Shown here: positions 26,681-35,299 of the stretch, piece after piece
How positions within the stretch are numbered: position 1 is the first letter of the stretch
Layout: the number at the start of each line of letters is the position of its first letter
Assembly: GCA_965247015.1 (NCBI GenBank)
Contig: CBDFGG010000004.1
Location: 1,240,001 to 1,304,000 of the forward strand
Direction: 5' to 3'
DNA: 64,000 nucleotides
DNA from: JAIXWP01 sp965247015
GTDB taxonomy: Bacteria > Bacteroidota > Bacteroidia > Flavobacteriales_D > Sanyastnellaceae
Program-made: the position numbers and the translations under genes
Notes under the pieces: model-generated
Told to the model about the DNA's origin: nothing
Databases searched by the model: none
Seen by the model: the letters and a program-made list of their open reading frames with translations, nothing else

Positions 26681-27416
26681 TGCGCTGACCTAATTCGTCG
26701 CGGTAATTTCCTCCTACCGGAATTTCTTTTCCAAGATCTTGAACTACCACATTTCCACCAACGATTGACTCGATTTTATCAAGGTTGACGATGAACGAGC
26801 GATGCACACGCTGGAATAATGAATTCGGCATTTTCTTTTCCACGTCTTTCATTGTCGCGTGGATGGTGTATTTCTGGTCTTTCGTTACTACTTGAACATA
26901 GTCTTTCAATGCCTCGACGAAGTAGATGTCGATGGTGTTGAGTTTCACGAGTCTAGAGTGGTGTTTTACGAAAAGATATTCCGCATCTGATTTGAATGTT
27001 GTCAACGATCTGAGGAGATCATTTTCAACTTTCAGCTCTTGTTCTTTCTTGTGTTTGTGCAACGCCATTTCGATGGTCGTGTGCAAGTCAATTTCTTTGA
27101 AAGGCTTGAGTATGTAGCCGTGTGGCTCTGTGATTTTTGCTTTGTTGAGTGTGGCCTCATCCGCATAAGCTGTCAAGAAAATGACAGGGATGTCAATTGA
27201 TTTCTTGATTTGATTCGCAGCTTCGATACCCGTCATATTTCCTTTCAGCATGATATCCATCAATGCGATTTCAGGTTTGAATTCGAGGGCAAGTTCGATT
27301 GCTTTTTCTCCATTGTCGGCTTGTGCCACAACGTTGTAGCCCATTTTGGTGAGGCTTCTTTCGATGTCTTTACGAACTATGCTTTCGTCTTCTACGACTA
27401 GTATATTGATTGCCAT
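26667..27416 (-). CDS. LytTR-family response regulator
   Basis: 249 residues. A receiver domain (1-120) carries acidic Glu9/Asp10, phosphoacceptor Asp54 (IALMDIML), Thr82 (FLTAY) and Lys104 (LKPF). A LytTR DNA-binding domain (about 145-249) has RLVKLNTIDIYFVEALKDY and FQRVHRSFIVNLDKIESIVG. It is the second gene of an operon with the six-PAS kinase 41 bp upstream, so it is the likely phosphorylation target. LytTR regulators often bind paired 9-10 bp repeats and control surface or virulence genes; the regulon here is unknown. The 3' end overlaps the convergent flippase by 14 bp. Confidence 0.94.
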   Translation of the reverse strand: MAINILVVEDESIVRKDIERSLTKMGYNVVAQADNGEKAIELALEFKPEIALMDIMLKGNMTGIEAANQIKKSIDIPVIFLTAYADEATLNKAKITEPHGYILKPFKEIDLHTTIEMALHKHKKEQELKVENDLLRSLTTFKSDAEYLFVKHHSRLVKLNTIDIYFVEALKDYVQVVTKDQKYTIHATMKDVEKKMPNSLFQRVHRSFIVNLDKIESIVGGNVVVQDLGKEIPVGGNYRDELGQRINVL

Positions 27417-27457
27417 TACGTTAATTTTAGGGAGGAGAGAGTTTCGCGAGAATATTA

Positions 27458-30355
27458 CTATCCGCGCTTCTCAAAATTAATCAAAAAAGTAGTACCTCCA
27501 TCAGAAATCACCTGAATGGTGCCGTCGAGTTGCTCAGTGAGAGAATATACTAACTGAACACCAAGGGAATCCGTTTTTTCGAATTTGAAATTTTCTGGAA
27601 GTCCTACACCATCATCTTTGATTCGAAGTGTCACCTGCCCGTCTTTTTCGTTGAGGTCAATCCAAAGACTGCCTTCTGTTTTGTCTTTGTAGGCGTACTT
27701 CAGCGCGTTGCTGACGAGCTCGTTTACGATAAGACCACACGGAATCGCTTGGTCTATGCTCATTTCCACCACATCAATATTTGGAATAAAGTTGACATCG
27801 CAGTTTTGCATGCGATAGCTTTGAATCAAATTATAGCTGAGGCTCTTGATGTATTCAGAGAAATTAATACTCGAGAAGTCAGTGGTTCGGTAGAGTGTTT
27901 CGTGAATGAACGACATACTCTTGATTCGGTTTTGACTTTCTTGCAAAATCTCGAGCGTGCCTTCATCTGTAACGTATGACGACTGCAGGTTTAGGATACT
28001 TGAGATTACTTGAAGATTGTTTTTAACACGGTGATGTACCTCTTGGAGAAGCACTTCTTTCTCTTTCAGTGAGTCGCGTATTTTTCTATCGATTTCACGA
28101 CGCTCAGTATTGTCATACACCAAGCAAGAAACCTCTTCCAGTTTGTCATCGAGATAAACTGGGTTCAAGAATACTTGAAGCCAAATGATGTTGCTCTCGG
28201 AGTCGCGAAGTGGAACCTCGAACTGTTGTGGCTTTCCTGAGAACGCTTGATCAAAAGACGTGAGTTGTCCTTGATAAAAATTCTCATCCAGGTGTTGTCT
28301 GAGGATGGTGAGAATATCGCCGCCGGTTTCAATTTTTTCATGCAGCGTATTGCCTAGCCACTTCACAAGATTGTGGTTCATGGTGGTCACACGGTGGTCA
28401 CGATCCATGGTCCACATCATCATATTTTCTGTGGAGTTGAATATGGATTCGAGTTTTGCTCTTTGCTCCATTGCACGTCGTTCGTTTGCACGGAACTCTG
28501 TGATATCTCTGGAAACCCCCATGGATCCAATCACTCGGCCTTGTTCGTTTTTGATCAATGAGGCCGAAAGAAAACTGGTAAATGTTTTTCCGCTTTTAGT
28601 CACATTGATTACCTCGCCGCTGAATGTACCTTTTTGAGAAAGTTCCATTCTGACTTTTTGGTATTCTTCAAAATCTGCAAAAACATTCGACAGTGGTGTT
28701 CCTAGGATTTCATCCAAGTCCACTTCGAATTGCTGTTGTGATGCATTGTTGAACTCAGTTATTTTTCCTGAAACATCAACAGCAATGATCATGTCGAGCG
28801 AGCTCTCGATGATATTTCGTGTGTAGTTTTTTTGTTCCTCTAAAAGTTGCTGTGTCTTTTTGTGTTCTTCAATTTCGCGCTTGAGTACCGTGTTGATTTC
28901 CTCAATAATTCTAACACGCATTTGTTCTTGCACGAGCTGCATTCTCTCACTGATATTGTTCAATGAAATTTGAATGGACGGCTTATTCTCGTAGATGGTT
29001 AGGGTGGATAACATCCCCACGTCGATTTCATTATCGTCGTCATCCTTGATTCTAATTTCCTTGTAGTCGAGCTCGGCACCTTCACGCACAGCGGTGAGGT
29101 CTCGTTTTATTTCCGACTTGAAAATTGGTGGAATGAATTGTAAGAAATTCTTTTCGTAAATATCGTCTTCGTCTTGAACCCCTAGGAGGTTAAGCGCAAC
29201 CGTATTTGCGTATTTTATTTTTTCATCTGTTAAGATGATGATTGCATTGGGCGAGTTTTCGAGCAAGTTTCTGAAACGCACTACGGTTTGTTCAAGCGCG
29301 AATTCAGCTTTTTTTCTTGCTGTGATATCATTCAAGACAAATACCTGGACCTGTTCGCCTTTGTAATTGACGGCACTTCCTGTGATGTCGAGAAACAGTG
29401 GTTTTCCTGAGCGGTCGATGGTTCGAACTTCGCCCTTGTTTGCTGACGAAATTTCGATACCTGATTCTATTCTATTGATATCATCTTCTGCAATGAATTC
29501 CGAAAGTTTTCTTCCTGTGATATCCACGCGAGAAAAGTATCCGAAGAGGATTGCAAATTGATCATTTACATCAATGATCGTTCTATCTTTTCTGACAAAG
29601 ACCACACTTTCATGTGAAACATTTGCGAGAGTGCGGAATCGCTCTTCGCTTTCCTGCGTAGCGATTTCGGCATTTTTTTGTTCCGTAATATCTATGATAG
29701 TACCGCTGATAATTTTGTTGCCCGTTTCATCTTCTTCTAAAAAAGTATTTTCTAGGCAAGTGATAATGACACCATCTTTTCTCTTCAACTTGATTTCATA
29801 GTTGACAAGAATGGGGTTGGCTTTTACATCATTTAGAAATTTTTCTCTGTCTTCTTTATTTGGATAAAAGCTATATGCTGTGCGTGAGAGAAGGTCCACT
29901 TCGTCTTCGTAACCCATCATTCTAGCGAATGCTCTATTGCAAGAAATCAATCCACCTTCGTAGTAGGTTTTGTAAACTCCTGCCACATTTTTTTCGAAAA
30001 GAAGTTTGTACTGATCGGTAAGTGAACGTTCGTTTTGTGGAGAGATTCTTAAGAGAACAGCTGGATTTTTCTTGATGATAATTTTTGAAAGATAGAACCA
30101 TTCGTTGGGCATCCAATCTTTGATGATGATGTAATCATTTTTGATTGTTTCTTGACAGGCAAGAGTCCATTTTTCATGTGGAACGTTTTCTCCAGAAATC
30201 TCAGTAATATCAGCGCCTTCAAAAGATTTATTAGAGCGTTTGTAGTAATTCTCAAACACACCATTTGCTTTCACGATTCGACCGGAAATGGGGTCGATGA
30301 TCGCTAAAATATCAGAAGGGTGATCTAATATCTCTTCGAGAGTTGGGTGGTGCAT
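27458..30355 (-). CDS. Multi-PAS HisKA_2 sensor histidine kinase
   Basis: 965 residues with no membrane helix, so a cytoplasmic sensor. Six PAS domains in tandem (about 1-110, 110-225, 235-350, 360-475, 515-635, 645-765), several ending in a PAC motif such as GTIIDITEQK, VFVLNDITARKKA or GSMGVSRDITEF. Then the HisKA_2 phosphoacceptor (LQEVHHRVKNNLQVISSILN, His774/His775) and a HATPase domain with N box NELVSNALKYAY (about 878), and DDGVGLPENF as G1. HisKA_2 kinases work with response regulators; the LytTR regulator follows in the same operon. Multiple PAS modules suggest integration of redox, ligand or light-type cues; no obvious heme or flavin motif was identified by eye. Confidence 0.93.
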   Translation of the reverse strand: MHHPTLEEILDHPSDILAIIDPISGRIVKANGVFENYYKRSNKSFEGADITEISGENVPHEKWTLACQETIKNDYIIIKDWMPNEWFYLSKIIIKKNPAVLLRISPQNERSLTDQYKLLFEKNVAGVYKTYYEGGLISCNRAFARMMGYEDEVDLLSRTAYSFYPNKEDREKFLNDVKANPILVNYEIKLKRKDGVIITCLENTFLEEDETGNKIISGTIIDITEQKNAEIATQESEERFRTLANVSHESVVFVRKDRTIIDVNDQFAILFGYFSRVDITGRKLSEFIAEDDINRIESGIEISSANKGEVRTIDRSGKPLFLDITGSAVNYKGEQVQVFVLNDITARKKAEFALEQTVVRFRNLLENSPNAIIILTDEKIKYANTVALNLLGVQDEDDIYEKNFLQFIPPIFKSEIKRDLTAVREGAELDYKEIRIKDDDDNEIDVGMLSTLTIYENKPSIQISLNNISERMQLVQEQMRVRIIEEINTVLKREIEEHKKTQQLLEEQKNYTRNIIESSLDMIIAVDVSGKITEFNNASQQQFEVDLDEILGTPLSNVFADFEEYQKVRMELSQKGTFSGEVINVTKSGKTFTSFLSASLIKNEQGRVIGSMGVSRDITEFRANERRAMEQRAKLESIFNSTENMMMWTMDRDHRVTTMNHNLVKWLGNTLHEKIETGGDILTILRQHLDENFYQGQLTSFDQAFSGKPQQFEVPLRDSESNIIWLQVFLNPVYLDDKLEEVSCLVYDNTERREIDRKIRDSLKEKEVLLQEVHHRVKNNLQVISSILNLQSSYVTDEGTLEILQESQNRIKSMSFIHETLYRTTDFSSINFSEYIKSLSYNLIQSYRMQNCDVNFIPNIDVVEMSIDQAIPCGLIVNELVSNALKYAYKDKTEGSLWIDLNEKDGQVTLRIKDDGVGLPENFKFEKTDSLGVQLVYSLTEQLDGTIQVISDGGTTFLINFEKRG

Positions 30356-30379
30356 AATGAGGGTGGTGGTGAACTACAA

Positions 30380-31891
30380 TTATTGGTCTTCTTTGGGCTT
30401 GGGCAATTTTATTTTTTGTCCGTTAATTCTAACTGCTAATCCAGCTTCATACTCGATTGTGAGCTCTAAGGTTCCAATTTCGTCAAAATATTCCCATCTT
30501 CCTGAGAGTTCGCCACCTTCGTATTTTCCTCTCATTCTTATGTTTCCATTTCGGTACCAGTACTTATGTTTCTCGACGGGAGTGCCCACTTGGTATTCTC
30601 CTTCGAATGCCTTTTGTCCGTTATCATAGTACCAAACCCAAAGACCATTTCTTTCGCCATCCAAGTATTCTCCTTCTTCGATATGGTCATTTACAGACAA
30701 CTTCCATTTGCCGGTTTTTAATCCATCTACAAAATCTCCCTCGTTGATAATATTTCCGATAGAGTCATACTCAATTGCATGGCCGTCTTCCTTGCCTTTG
30801 CGGTAATATTCATCCCTGTGCATTCCGCCTGAGGCATGGAACCATTGCCAGTTTCCGATTGGAAGGTCGTCTTTATAATTTCCTTTTTGTTCGATTTTAG
30901 AATTGTTAAAATAGAACTGCCACGGACCGTCCTTTTTTCCATCGATATAATTTCCAGCAGCTCGAACTACACCGTCCGCATAAAAGAGCTTCCATGGGCC
31001 TTGTCTGCGGCCTATAGAGTCAATCATCCCTTCTCCGGTTCTGATTTCATTTTCGTAGAGATATGCATTGATTTGTTTGCCATCTCTATCGTACTCTCTG
31101 AAAGTACCGTGTTTCTTATCATTCCGATAACTGCCTTCTAGCTTTACTTTTCCATCTTCATAGTATTCTTTTCGAATATCAATCATCGCGTATTGACCGC
31201 CGTCATTGACAACTAGCTCACCATTTTCATAATTCTCTATTCGTTCTAATTCGCCTTTTTTATTGAAAAATTTGAATACACCATTCCTCAAGCCGTTGGT
31301 CCAGTTTCCTTCCTCTCGTACCACTCCGTTGGGATGTAGATCTTTCCAAATACCCGTTCTTTTGTTAGATGAATTGTAGCGATTGATTAATTCTTCGGAG
31401 TAGATAAATCCATTTCGATAAACTGTATTGGTAATGATTCTACCGTCTTCTGCGTATTCGACACCCTTTCCTTCTTCCTTGTTATTTTCGAATGGAATGA
31501 TCTTATGCACTTGACCAGACAGGTAGAATGTTCTGCTTGGTCCATTCTTTATGTTGTTGACAAATAGTACTTCTGAAAGAATTTTACCTGCAGTATCGAA
31601 GAGTTGCTCGGGGCCGTTTTTTAAGCTTTCCTTGTAGGTAATTATTCGTTCTAGGGTTGAATCAGAACGATAGAATTTCCAGGTAGAATCGAGTTGAAAT
31701 AGCGCTCTGTTTCCTTCACTTTTCAGTCCGCCGTCTTCATAATATGTTTTCCAGTAGCCGTTTGGCTGACCATTTTCCATCATTCCTTCGCTGGATACAG
31801 CTCCGCTCGGAAAGTAATATTTTGTATACTGTCCTTGGGCTTGAATGACCAGAAGAATGAATGTTAACCATGTGGCAAAGATGCACTTCAT
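30380..31891 (-). CDS. Secreted MORN_2/YwqK-repeat protein
   Basis: 503 residues. Signal peptide (KCIFATWLTFILLVIQAQG) followed by well over a dozen 23-25 residue MORN_2-type repeats with the pattern G-x-W-x3-Y-x2-G-x4-E-G-x-Y-x2-G (for example NGYWKTYYEDGGLKSEGN, DGPWQFYFNNSKIEQKGNYK, RNGLWVWYYDNGQKAFEG). Databases often label these YwqK antitoxin, but nothing here indicates a toxin-antitoxin pair. They form elongated beta-hairpin solenoids; the function is unknown, possibly an envelope scaffold. It ends 24 bp upstream of the kinase gene on the same strand, so the three genes may be one transcriptional unit. Confidence 0.88.
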   Translation of the reverse strand: MKCIFATWLTFILLVIQAQGQYTKYYFPSGAVSSEGMMENGQPNGYWKTYYEDGGLKSEGNRALFQLDSTWKFYRSDSTLERIITYKESLKNGPEQLFDTAGKILSEVLFVNNIKNGPSRTFYLSGQVHKIIPFENNKEEGKGVEYAEDGRIITNTVYRNGFIYSEELINRYNSSNKRTGIWKDLHPNGVVREEGNWTNGLRNGVFKFFNKKGELERIENYENGELVVNDGGQYAMIDIRKEYYEDGKVKLEGSYRNDKKHGTFREYDRDGKQINAYLYENEIRTGEGMIDSIGRRQGPWKLFYADGVVRAAGNYIDGKKDGPWQFYFNNSKIEQKGNYKDDLPIGNWQWFHASGGMHRDEYYRKGKEDGHAIEYDSIGNIINEGDFVDGLKTGKWKLSVNDHIEEGEYLDGERNGLWVWYYDNGQKAFEGEYQVGTPVEKHKYWYRNGNIRMRGKYEGGELSGRWEYFDEIGTLELTIEYEAGLAVRINGQKIKLPKPKEDQ

Positions 31892-32305
31892 ATTTTCACG
31901 TGTAACGTCTTTTTTACAAAGAGTATTTATATATTCTTTTTAAAGAAAAGTAGTAATTCTTAATAAGAGGTGTTAATTGAGTTTAAAAGTTTGTTCTGGT
32001 GTAGTTGCAAAATTAATCTTCACACATTTAGTTGAATGTTGTAAACAAGTTTCTAGAATATGAATAGAATGTAAATGAAAGGGTTAAATCTGATATTAAC
32101 AACTTGTGTATATTCCTTTGTTCTGAAAAGTTTTTTGAAAAAATCAGTTCCAAAGTGTTCACAGCTGCGTTGGCAAAAGTTCCATTACTTTTCATAGCTG
32201 TGTGTACAAGGGATGAAGTTTTTGTTAAGGCAGAGAAAAGCCGGAAAAAACAAATCTTTTTCTCAGAAACTTTTACACGGGAATTGACACATAAAGTGGT
32301 GTATA

Positions 32306-32314
32306 TGTGGATAA
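32306..32314 (-). promoter_or_regulatory. Consensus DnaA box
   Basis: TGTGGATAA on +, i.e. TTATCCACA on the minus strand, within the AT-rich intergenic region. It is followed by ACCACCTTAAG, which partly pairs with AAGTGGT upstream. Confidence 0.45.
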
Positions 32315-32386
32315 CCACCTTAAGTAAATGGAAATGAGAGGATGTAGCTCGATTATCCTTTGCTAATACCATTTGTAATAAGTTGA

Positions 32387-32416
32387 TTTTTCACGTGGAA
32401 GTCTCATTTACTTTTG
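32387..32416 (+). promoter_or_regulatory. Promoter of rpiB-M28 peptidase operon
   Basis: TTTT (32387-32390), 18-bp spacer, TACTTTTG (32409-32416), a perfect TAnnTTTG. The spacer contains CACGTG with parS-like flanks (11 of 14 core positions). The ATG of rpiB is 19 bp downstream. Confidence 0.65.
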
Positions 32417-32435
32417 TTGTACAATTAATTCCCTT

Positions 32436-32864
32436 ATGACCATACACATCGGTTCAGATCATGCAGGCTTTGAGTTGAAAGAAAAAGTCAAAGCAATGTT
32501 ACAACAACAAGGCCATACGATTCAAGATTATGGCACTCATTCTTTGGAGAGCACTGATTACCCAGACTACGCTCATAAAACAGCTGAGGCTGTAGTTAAG
32601 TCTGGTGAATTAGGAATATTAATTTGTGGATCAGCTAACGGTGTTTGCATGACTGCTAATAAACATGCGGGAGTAAGAGCTGCGTTATGTTGGTTGAATG
32701 AGATTGCGGCATTGGCTAGACAGCACAATGATGCTAACATCATTTGTTTGCCAGCGCGATTTATTTCAGAAGAAAGTGCATTTGAAATGGTGCATACATT
32801 TCTTACTACTCCGTTTGAGGGAGGAAGACACGCGAATAGAGTCAATAAAATTAACTGTAACTAA
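32436..32864 (+). CDS. rpiB: Ribose-5-phosphate isomerase B
   Basis: Interconverts ribose-5-phosphate and ribulose-5-phosphate in the pentose phosphate pathway. 142 residues of the RpiB/LacAB fold: IGSDHAGFELKEKVK at the N-terminus, the active-site segment ILICGSANGVCMTANKHAGV with Cys64 in the catalytic-Cys position, and ARQHNDANIICLPARFIS. GSANG replaces the more usual GSGNG; I do not consider this disabling. The gene starts an operon with the M28 peptidase 3 bp downstream. Confidence 0.95.
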   Translation: MTIHIGSDHAGFELKEKVKAMLQQQGHTIQDYGTHSLESTDYPDYAHKTAEAVVKSGELGILICGSANGVCMTANKHAGVRAALCWLNEIAALARQHNDANIICLPARFISEESAFEMVHTFLTTPFEGGRHANRVNKINCN

Positions 32865-32867
32865 TAA

Positions 32868-34460
32868 ATGAAAAGAATACTTCAAGTAGCGCTTGCGATA
32901 AGTGCTGTTTTTCACGGGGAACAATTTCTGGCTCAGGCTGATACGTTGGCAATGAAATATGCTAAAACGATTACACCTGCTGAGCTGAAAGAACACTTGT
33001 TCATCTTAGCGAGTGATGCTTATAAAGGGAGAGATACAGGATCTGAGGAAATGAGAATGGCTGCGGATTATTTGATCCAGCAGTATAAAAATATGGGCGT
33101 TGGTCCTTGTAATAACGGAAGTTATAAGCAGGAATATCCGTTGAAGAAAGTTAAGATAGGCAGCTCTACCATTGCTGTAGGCAGCGGTACGTATGCCTTT
33201 AAGAAAGATTATTATTCCTTTGGTGGGTTTGATCAAGTGGATCTTTCAAATCTGAAAATAGTATTTGCAGGATATGGAATTGAAACGGATAAATACAATG
33301 ATTATAAAGGCATCGATGTGAAAGACGCAATTGTGTTGTGTTTTATGGGAGAGCCTGTAGATGCTTCAGGAAACTCTATTTTCACGGGGAACAATACGAT
33401 GAGTGAATGGAGTGATGACTTCAGAATGAAAAGAGATTTGGCCGCATCGAAGGGCGCGAAAGCAATCCTCTATATCGAGCCAAACTTCGATTACATTTTG
33501 CAGCGTGTTGCGTATTTCCTAGATGAGCCGAGAATGGCTTTAGATTACCCAAAGGGCAAGAATAGCGAAGAAGAAGTATTGCCTTATTTCTTTATATCAC
33601 CTTCGATGGGCGACGCTATTATGAAGGCCGGTAAACAGAAGGGTGTAGAAGCTATCAAGAAAAGCATTAACAAGAAAAAAACGCCGAAGAGCAAAGTCCT
33701 TAAGACTAAAGGCAGTATTAAACTGGTTTCGGAAAAACAGGCGATTCAAGCGGAAAACGTGTTGTGTTTTATTGAAGGTTCAGATCCTGCATTGAAAAAT
33801 GAAGTGGTAGTTGTTTCTGCACACTTCGATCACGTGGGAGAAATGAACGGAAAGATTTACAACGGAGCTGATGACGATGGCTCTGGAACCGTGACAGCGC
33901 TTGAGATTGCGGAAGCATTTCAAACTGCAAAGAAAGATGGTCATGGTCCGAAGAGAAGCGTGCTTGTGCTTCATGTAAGTGGAGAAGAGAAAGGACTTTT
34001 GGGAAGCGAGTGGTATTCTGAATACCCTATTTTTCCTTTAGAAAATACAGTGTGCGATTTGAATATTGATATGATTGGCCGCGTGGACGATCAACACAAA
34101 GACAATGAAAAATATGTATATGTAATTGGTTCTGATAAATTGAGCACCTCCTTACATAGCATTTCTGAGGCGAGCAATAAGACGTATACACAACTCGACT
34201 TGGACTATACTTACAATGATCCAAACGATCCGAATCGCTTTTACTATCGTTCAGATCATTACAATTTTGCGAAGCATAATATCCCTGTGATCTTTTATTT
34301 CAGCGGTGTTCACGAAGATTATCACCAACCTGGAGACGATCCAGAAAAGATTATGTATGAGAAAATGTCGACGATTGGACATTTGATTTTCCACACTGCA
34401 TGGGAGGTTGCAAATAGAGCAGAGCGATTGGTGGTGGATGTTAAGAGTGACTTCGAATAA
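32868..34460 (+). CDS. Secreted M28-family zinc aminopeptidase
   Basis: 530 residues. Signal peptide (KRILQVALAISAVFHGEQFLAQ, cut after LAQ). A PA-like insert (about 100-250) with VDLSNLKIVFAGYGIETD is followed by the M28 catalytic domain. Zinc and active-site motifs: VVSAHFDHVGE (His/Asp), NGADDDGSGT (bridging Asp), VSGEEKGLLGS (catalytic Glu-Glu), LNIDMIGR (Asp), and SGVHEDYHQPGDDPEK (last His). All five metal or catalytic positions are present, so it should be active on peptides outside the cytoplasm. No T9SS sorting domain. Translationally close to rpiB (3-bp gap), an unusual functional pairing. Confidence 0.92.
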   Translation: MKRILQVALAISAVFHGEQFLAQADTLAMKYAKTITPAELKEHLFILASDAYKGRDTGSEEMRMAADYLIQQYKNMGVGPCNNGSYKQEYPLKKVKIGSSTIAVGSGTYAFKKDYYSFGGFDQVDLSNLKIVFAGYGIETDKYNDYKGIDVKDAIVLCFMGEPVDASGNSIFTGNNTMSEWSDDFRMKRDLAASKGAKAILYIEPNFDYILQRVAYFLDEPRMALDYPKGKNSEEEVLPYFFISPSMGDAIMKAGKQKGVEAIKKSINKKKTPKSKVLKTKGSIKLVSEKQAIQAENVLCFIEGSDPALKNEVVVVSAHFDHVGEMNGKIYNGADDDGSGTVTALEIAEAFQTAKKDGHGPKRSVLVLHVSGEEKGLLGSEWYSEYPIFPLENTVCDLNIDMIGRVDDQHKDNEKYVYVIGSDKLSTSLHSISEASNKTYTQLDLDYTYNDPNDPNRFYYRSDHYNFAKHNIPVIFYFSGVHEDYHQPGDDPEKIMYEKMSTIGHLIFHTAWEVANRAERLVVDVKSDFE

Positions 34461-34474
34461 AGAATTGACGGAAA

Positions 34475-34516
34475 AAGAAAAGGGCGGACTTCCTAGTGAA
34501 GTCCGCCCTTTTTATT
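34475..34516. terminator. Bidirectional strong terminator
   Basis: A perfect 13-bp stem AAGGGCGGACTTC/GAAGTCCGCCCTT with a 5-nt CTAGT loop. T-run on the right, A-run on the left. Shared by the M28 gene and the convergent DUF4389 gene. Confidence 0.9.
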
Positions 34517-34528
34517 TTGAATCAGCTA

Positions 34529-35149
34529 TTAAATGTTGTGATCTAAAGCTTGGCTTGTAGCATCTGTTTCCTTCATGCTGAATGGAGGATAAGTGTCTGT
34601 AAGATTGTAGTAGTAAGCCATTACACGGTTTGACCAACGCATTACGCCCACCATGTAGTCGTGCATGCCCTTTGGATACTTTCCAGTGATAAGAACAGCC
34701 CACCACGCAATCATTCTAACGAAAATAGAACCAAGTGCTAGGAATAGAAGGCAGAATCCGTGAGGAATAAAGATGTAGAAAAATCCGAAGAAAGTTCTTA
34801 GAAGAAGTGTTCCGCGGCTTGATCTTTCTGGATATTCGATTTCGAAAACGGTCTTATCGTCAGACGCATTTAATCCGAAAGCTGGATATCCATCTGCTAG
34901 ATTGTTGAGACGTGCGTTCAAACGCCAGTTCCAACGCAACCATTTTACCATGTAGTTCCACATTCCTCTTGGATAATTACCCGTGAAAAGGATTGCCCAG
35001 AAAGCAATGAAGTTGATGAACATTGCACCAATTTGGATGAACAACAACACAAACATGTGTGGAAGCTGGATGTAAAAGATGCCGAAAAAAGAACGCAGAA
35101 GTAGTTCGCCCCTTGAATAGGAGTCTTGATGAGTAACTTGAAATTTCAT
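34529..35149 (-). CDS. Tandem DUF4389 membrane protein
   Basis: 206 residues made of two homologous halves (about 1-100 and 101-200). Each has R-G-x-LLLR-x-F-F-G-x-F-Y-I then P-H, a hydrophobic helix, FWAILFTGNYPRGMWNYMV in the first and WWAVLITGKYPKGMHDYMV in the second, and an N-x-L/T-D-x-YP-x-F end. This is the DUF4389 signature; the function is unknown. The halves also share W/MRW-N/S-x-R before the final segment. Probably an inner-membrane protein with four helices. A minus-strand -7 box (35180-35173) lies 24 bp upstream of the ATG. Confidence 0.85.
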   Translation of the reverse strand: MKFQVTHQDSYSRGELLLRSFFGIFYIQLPHMFVLLFIQIGAMFINFIAFWAILFTGNYPRGMWNYMVKWLRWNWRLNARLNNLADGYPAFGLNASDDKTVFEIEYPERSSRGTLLLRTFFGFFYIFIPHGFCLLFLALGSIFVRMIAWWAVLITGKYPKGMHDYMVGVMRWSNRVMAYYYNLTDTYPPFSMKETDATSQALDHNI

Positions 35150-35172
35150 AAGATATACGGTTTAGTGTGGGT

Positions 35173-35180
35173 CAAATCTA
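35173..35180 (-). promoter_or_regulatory. Promoter -7 element of the DUF4389 gene
   Basis: The minus strand reads TAGATTTG, a perfect TAnnTTTG, 23 bp before the ATG. No clear -33 TTTG at the usual spacing. Confidence 0.5.
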
Positions 35181-35299
35181 AAAAAAAACTAGCACGAACC
35201 GTAGAATTCACTTATTCAATGTACTAATGTCATGAAACAATCAATATTCGTTGGGTTGAACTTTCTATTTGAAAGCTTTGTTTCCTTTGCATTCTCATT

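Larger units (their letters stand above)
31892..32435. other. 544-bp AT-rich gene-free region with a perfect DnaA box
   Basis: No supported gene lies here. The region is visibly AT-rich between divergent mRNAs. It holds one perfect DnaA box (TGTGGATAA, complement of TTATCCACA) at 32306-32314 and two 7-of-9 matches (TGTGTATAT near 32105, TGTGTACAA near 32201). A parS-like 12-of-14 core (31893-31906) lies at the left edge and the rpiB promoter at the right. It could be a large regulatory region or a replication-initiation site; one exact box in 64 kb is close to chance, so the origin reading is weak. Confidence 0.4.

Noticed and set aside
30380..31891. Toxin-antitoxin locus from the YwqK antitoxin family name
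   Set aside because: The protein is a secreted MORN_2 solenoid with no toxin gene nearby; the label is a database convention.
32028..32372. Possible short genes on both strands (32028-32372 minus, 32104-32337 plus) in the AT-rich gap
   Set aside because: Biased composition, no signal, domain, ribosome-binding site or promoter, and the two frames overlap each other. I treat the region as non-coding.
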